Assembly: GCF_002101815.1 (NCBI RefSeq)
Contig: NZ_LQPM01000010.1
Location: 124,001-188,000, forward strand
Length of the DNA stretch: 64,000 nt
Source: Mycobacterium paraense
GTDB taxonomy: Bacteria; Actinomycetota; Actinomycetes; Mycobacteriales; Mycobacteriaceae
Reading direction: 5' to 3'
Shown: positions 61,332-64,000 of the stretch, in pieces
Position numbering within the stretch: the first letter of the stretch is position 1
How the letters are laid out: every line of letters begins with the position of its first letter
The notes under the pieces: generated by a model
The model's database searches: none
What the model was told of the DNA's origin: nothing
What the model saw: only the letters and a program-made list of their open reading frames with translations
Translations under genes and position numbers: made by a program

Positions 61332-62561
61332 ATGCGAATTGCCCTGCTGTCCTATCGCAGTAAGGACCATTGCGGCGGACAGGGCGTCTACGTGCGCCAT
61401 CTCAGCCGCGGCCTGGTCGAGCTCGGCCACGACGTCGAGGTCTTCTCCGGCCAGCCCTATCCCGAGCTGCTCGATCCGCGGGTGCGGCTGACCAAGGTGC
61501 CCAGCCTGGACCTGTACCGCGAGCCCGACCCGTTCCGGGTGCCGCGCCCCAGCGAGATCCGCGACTCGATCGACCTGCTGGAACTTTTGACGGTGTGGAC
61601 GGCGGGCTTCCCCGAACCGCGGACGTTCACCATGCGCGTCGCCCGGCTGCTGGCCGAACGGGCGAACGACTTCGACCTGGTGCACGACAACCAGAGCCTG
61701 GGCACCGGACTGCTGGCGATCGCCGACGCGGGGCTCCCGGTGGTGGCCACCGTGCACCACCCGATCACCCGCGACCGGGTGCTCGACGTGGCGGCCGCGC
61801 GGTGGTGGCGAAAGCCGTTGGTGCACCGCTGGTACGGCTTTTCCAAGATGCAGGAACAGGTGGCGCGCCGGATCCCCGACCTGCTGACGGTCTCGTCGTC
61901 GTCGGCCGCGGACATCGTCGCCGACTTCGGCGTCTCCCCCGAGCAGTTGCACGTGGTGCCGCTGGGGGTGAACACCGAACTGTTCCAACCGAGTTCGCTG
62001 CCCCGGCAGCCGGGCCGGATCATCGCGATTGCCAGCGCCGACACCCCGCTGAAGGGCGTCCGCACGCTGCTGCACGCGGTCGCCAAGCTGCGCACCCGCC
62101 GCGACGTCGAGCTGCGGCTGGTGGCCAAGGTAGAGCCCAACGGGCCCACCCACAAACTCATCGCCGAACTGGGTATCTCGGACATCGTCCACATCACCAG
62201 CGGGCTTTCCGACGAGGCGCTCGCCGCGCTGTTCGCCTCGGCCGAGGTCGCCTGCATTCCGTCTCTCTACGAAGGATTTTCGCTGCCCGCGGTCGAGGCC
62301 ATGGCCAGTGGCACGCCGATCGTGGCGAGCCGGGTGGGCGCGCTCCCCGAGGTGCTGGGCACCGACGGCGCCTGCGCCCAGCTGGTGCCGCCCGCCGACG
62401 TCGACGAGCTGACCCGCGCGCTCGGCGAGCTGCTCGACTCGCCGGAAAAGCGCCGCACCATGGGCAAGGCGGGCCGCGAGCGCGCGATCAGCGTGTTCAG
62501 CTGGGAGGCGGTGGCCGCTCAAACCGTGCGGGTCTACGAGCGGGCGATCGCGCGATGCTGA
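61332..62561 (+). CDS. Glycosyltransferase family 4
   Basis: This is a GT-B glycosyltransferase (409 aa from ATG 61332; a TTG at 61326 is an alternative). N-terminal acceptor domain: MRIALLSYRSKDHCGGQGVY and RHLSRGLVELGHDVEVFSGQ. Donor domain: LHVVPLGVNTELFQP, RIIAIASADTPLKGVRTLLH, AEVACIPSLYEGFSLPAVEA (the E-x7-E motif, nucleotide-sugar binding) and GTPIVASRVGALPEV. The DYR-style PSLYEGFSLP motif is classical for GT4. It overlaps the next gene by 7 bases (ATGCTGA). The acceptor is unknown; a lipid or small-molecule glycoside is likely given the partners. Confidence 0.93.
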   Translation: MRIALLSYRSKDHCGGQGVYVRHLSRGLVELGHDVEVFSGQPYPELLDPRVRLTKVPSLDLYREPDPFRVPRPSEIRDSIDLLELLTVWTAGFPEPRTFTMRVARLLAERANDFDLVHDNQSLGTGLLAIADAGLPVVATVHHPITRDRVLDVAAARWWRKPLVHRWYGFSKMQEQVARRIPDLLTVSSSSAADIVADFGVSPEQLHVVPLGVNTELFQPSSLPRQPGRIIAIASADTPLKGVRTLLHAVAKLRTRRDVELRLVAKVEPNGPTHKLIAELGISDIVHITSGLSDEALAALFASAEVACIPSLYEGFSLPAVEAMASGTPIVASRVGALPEVLGTDGACAQLVPPADVDELTRALGELLDSPEKRRTMGKAGRERAISVFSWEAVAAQTVRVYERAIARC

Positions 62562-63313
62562 CCGTCGATTTCGACCGGCTTGGCATCGGACCGTCCACCA
62601 AGGTGATCGACGTCGGTTGCGGGGCGGGCCGGCATGCGTTCGAAGCCTATCGGCGCGGCGCCGACGTGGTCGCCTTCGACCGCGACGAGTCCGAATTGCG
62701 TTCCGTGGAGACCATTCTGCGCGCGATGGCCGAAACCGGCGAGGCGCCGGCGGCGGCGTCGGCGAAGGTCGTCCTCGGGGACGCGCTGAGCCTGCCGTAT
62801 GCCGACGAGACGTTCGATTGCGTCATCGCGTCGGAAATCCTCGAGCACGTGCCCCGGGACGACGCCGCGATCGCCGAGCTGATCAGGGTCCTCAAAGTCG
62901 GTGGCACGCTGGCGGTCAGCGTCCCGCGCTGGCTTCCCGAGCGGGTGTGCTGGCTGCTGTCCGACGAATACCACGCCAACGAGGGTGGCCACGTGCGCAT
63001 CTACAAGGCGAGCGAGCTGCGCGGCAAGATCGCCGGCGGCGGTATGAAATTGACGCATACCCATCACGCGCACGCCCTGCACTCGCCGTTCTGGTGGCTC
63101 AAATGCGCTGTGGGCGTGTCGAACCCCGACCATCCCGCGGTGGCGGCCTACCACAAGCTGCTGGTGTGGGACCTGATGCAACGGCCCAAGGTCACGCAAC
63201 TGGCCGAATCGCTGCTCAACCCGCTCGTCGGCAAGAGCGTGGCGATGTATTTCACGAAGTCGAGTGGCACGGAAAGCGAAGCGGCCCCGGGGTATTCAGT
63301 TGCATCGGGCTAG
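62555..63313 (+). CDS. Class I SAM-dependent methyltransferase
   Basis: This is a methyltransferase (252 aa), starting within the end of the glycosyltransferase gene (ATG 62555). SAM-binding: VIDVGCGAGRHAFEAYRRGA (about 18-37), then FDRDESELRSV, VVLGDALSLPYADETFDCVI and LEHVPRDDAAIAELIRVLKV with GGTLAVSVPRWLP. The fold and EHVP motif resemble UbiE/Coq5-like methyltransferases acting on small molecules or sugars. Probably methylates the product or precursor of the neighbouring glycosyltransferase. The TTG of the next gene overlaps it by 14 bases. Confidence 0.92.
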   Translation: MLTVDFDRLGIGPSTKVIDVGCGAGRHAFEAYRRGADVVAFDRDESELRSVETILRAMAETGEAPAAASAKVVLGDALSLPYADETFDCVIASEILEHVPRDDAAIAELIRVLKVGGTLAVSVPRWLPERVCWLLSDEYHANEGGHVRIYKASELRGKIAGGGMKLTHTHHAHALHSPFWWLKCAVGVSNPDHPAVAAYHKLLVWDLMQRPKVTQLAESLLNPLVGKSVAMYFTKSSGTESEAAPGYSVASG

Positions 63314-64000
63314 CGCGCCGGCCGTTCCGGGTGTTCTCACATCCGAGCAATGCCGGCAGACCGCGCGGTCGATAGCCGCCGCCCAGGAACCGTCGGGCGC
63401 CATCCCCTGGTTCGAGGGTGGGCATACCGATCCGTGGGACCACGTGGAATGCGCGATGGCGCTGACGGTCGCCGGGTTGTGGGAGCCGGCGCGGGCCGCG
63501 TTCGAGTGGAGCCGGCGCACGCAGCGCCTCGACGGCTCCTGGCCCATCCAGACCCGGGCCGGTGTGGTCGAAGACCACAACAGCGACAGCAACTTCTGCG
63601 CGTACATCGCCACCGGTGTGTGGCATCACGTGCTGATCACCGGCGACAAGTCGTTCGCCGCCCGGATGTGGCCGGTGGTGCACAAGGCGATCGATTTCGT
63701 CATCGACCTGCAGTTCGGCTACGGCGAGATCGCCTGGGCCCGAAGCGAAGACGGGCCGCTGCCGGAAGCGCTGCTGACCGGCTGCGCCAGCGTGTTCCAC
63801 AGCATCCGCTGTGCACTGGCCCTGGCCGCCTTCGTCGGCGAACCGCAACCGGAGTGGGAACTGGCGCTGGGGCGCCTCGGCCATGCGATCGCCGCGCACC
63901 CGGAGGCGTTCACCGAAAAGGACCGCTACTCGATGGACTGGTACTACCCGATCCTCGGTGGTGCCCTGCGCGGCCCGGCGGCCGCCGCGCGGATCAAGGA
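63300..64000 (+). CDS. Prenyltransferase/terpene-cyclase-like alpha/alpha barrel protein, cut by window edge
   Basis: This is the N-terminal 233 residues of a larger protein; the 3' end lies beyond the window. From TTG 63300 the sequence contains AAAQEPSGAIPWFEGGHTDP, DHVECAMALTVAGLWEPARA and RLDGSWPIQTRAGVVEDHNS, helical repeats like those of squalene-cyclase/prenyltransferase or six-hairpin glycosidase folds. The start is uncertain: no ribosome binding site is visible, and reading may depend on reinitiation after the methyltransferase gene it overlaps. Similar proteins follow glycosyltransferase-methyltransferase pairs in other mycobacteria as far as I recall. The exact reaction cannot be stated. 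Confidence 0.75.
   Translation, partial: MHRASAPAVPGVLTSEQCRQTARSIAAAQEPSGAIPWFEGGHTDPWDHVECAMALTVAGLWEPARAAFEWSRRTQRLDGSWPIQTRAGVVEDHNSDSNFCAYIATGVWHHVLITGDKSFAARMWPVVHKAIDFVIDLQFGYGEIAWARSEDGPLPEALLTGCASVFHSIRCALALAAFVGEPQPEWELALGRLGHAIAAHPEAFTEKDRYSMDWYYPILGGALRGPAAAARIK

Overview
The window looks like chromosome from a slow-growing Mycobacterium, most probably the M. avium complex or a close relative. The evidence is high GC, three PPE and two PE genes plus a partial PPE at the left edge, no PE_PGRS repeats, a furA-katG pair, a cutinase, an L,D-transpeptidase, DUF732 and a Tat-exported DUF1906 protein. The species assignment is inference. No rRNA, tRNA, CRISPR array or insertion sequence was recognised.

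Layout. 1-5.2 kb: a PPE gene running off the left edge, a DEAD-box helicase, a cold-shock protein closed by a strong terminator, and a PE gene translationally coupled to a small upstream ORF. 5.2-9 kb: an accessory stretch with visibly lower GC, holding a vapBC toxin-antitoxin pair, then a cytidine deaminase followed by a multi-pass membrane protein. 9-21 kb: a lipoprotein, methyltransferase, hydrolases, an ATP-grasp ligase overlapping a serine-hydrolase gene, an FKBP isomerase, a secreted WWDP-repeat protein, SnoaL-like and SRPBCC proteins, and a GGDEF cyclase. 21-36 kb: divergent flavoproteins, an M42-type peptidase, a cyclic-nucleotide-domain protein with a ribbon-helix-helix-like tail, a CitE-like lyase, a PE protein, a lipase, glucose-6-phosphate dehydrogenase, an F420-type oxidoreductase and a TetR operon with a clear palindromic operator.

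36-50.8 kb: a second GGDEF cyclase, a DMT-type exporter overlapping a lytic transglycosylase, two tandem PPE proteins each fused to a pepsin-like aspartic protease domain, a cutinase, a ferredoxin/ferredoxin-reductase/P450 operon with ATGA overlaps, a MOSC protein, and a PPE-SVP protein ending in a SHOCT domain. 50.9-61 kb: a methyltransferase, a Rieske-tailed flavoprotein, a coiled-coil protein, an L,D-transpeptidase lipoprotein, furA-katG with a promoter that implies a leaderless furA message, a DUF1906 protein and a GMC oxidoreductase. 61.3-64 kb: an overlapping operon of a glycosyltransferase, a methyltransferase and a truncated alpha/alpha-barrel protein.

The best candidates for undescribed biology are the tandem PPE-aspartic-protease fusions, the PPE-SHOCT fusion, the low-GC cytidine deaminase/membrane protein pair, and the coupled ATP-grasp/serine-hydrolase pair. 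All functions are read from motifs and family memory; no database search was run.
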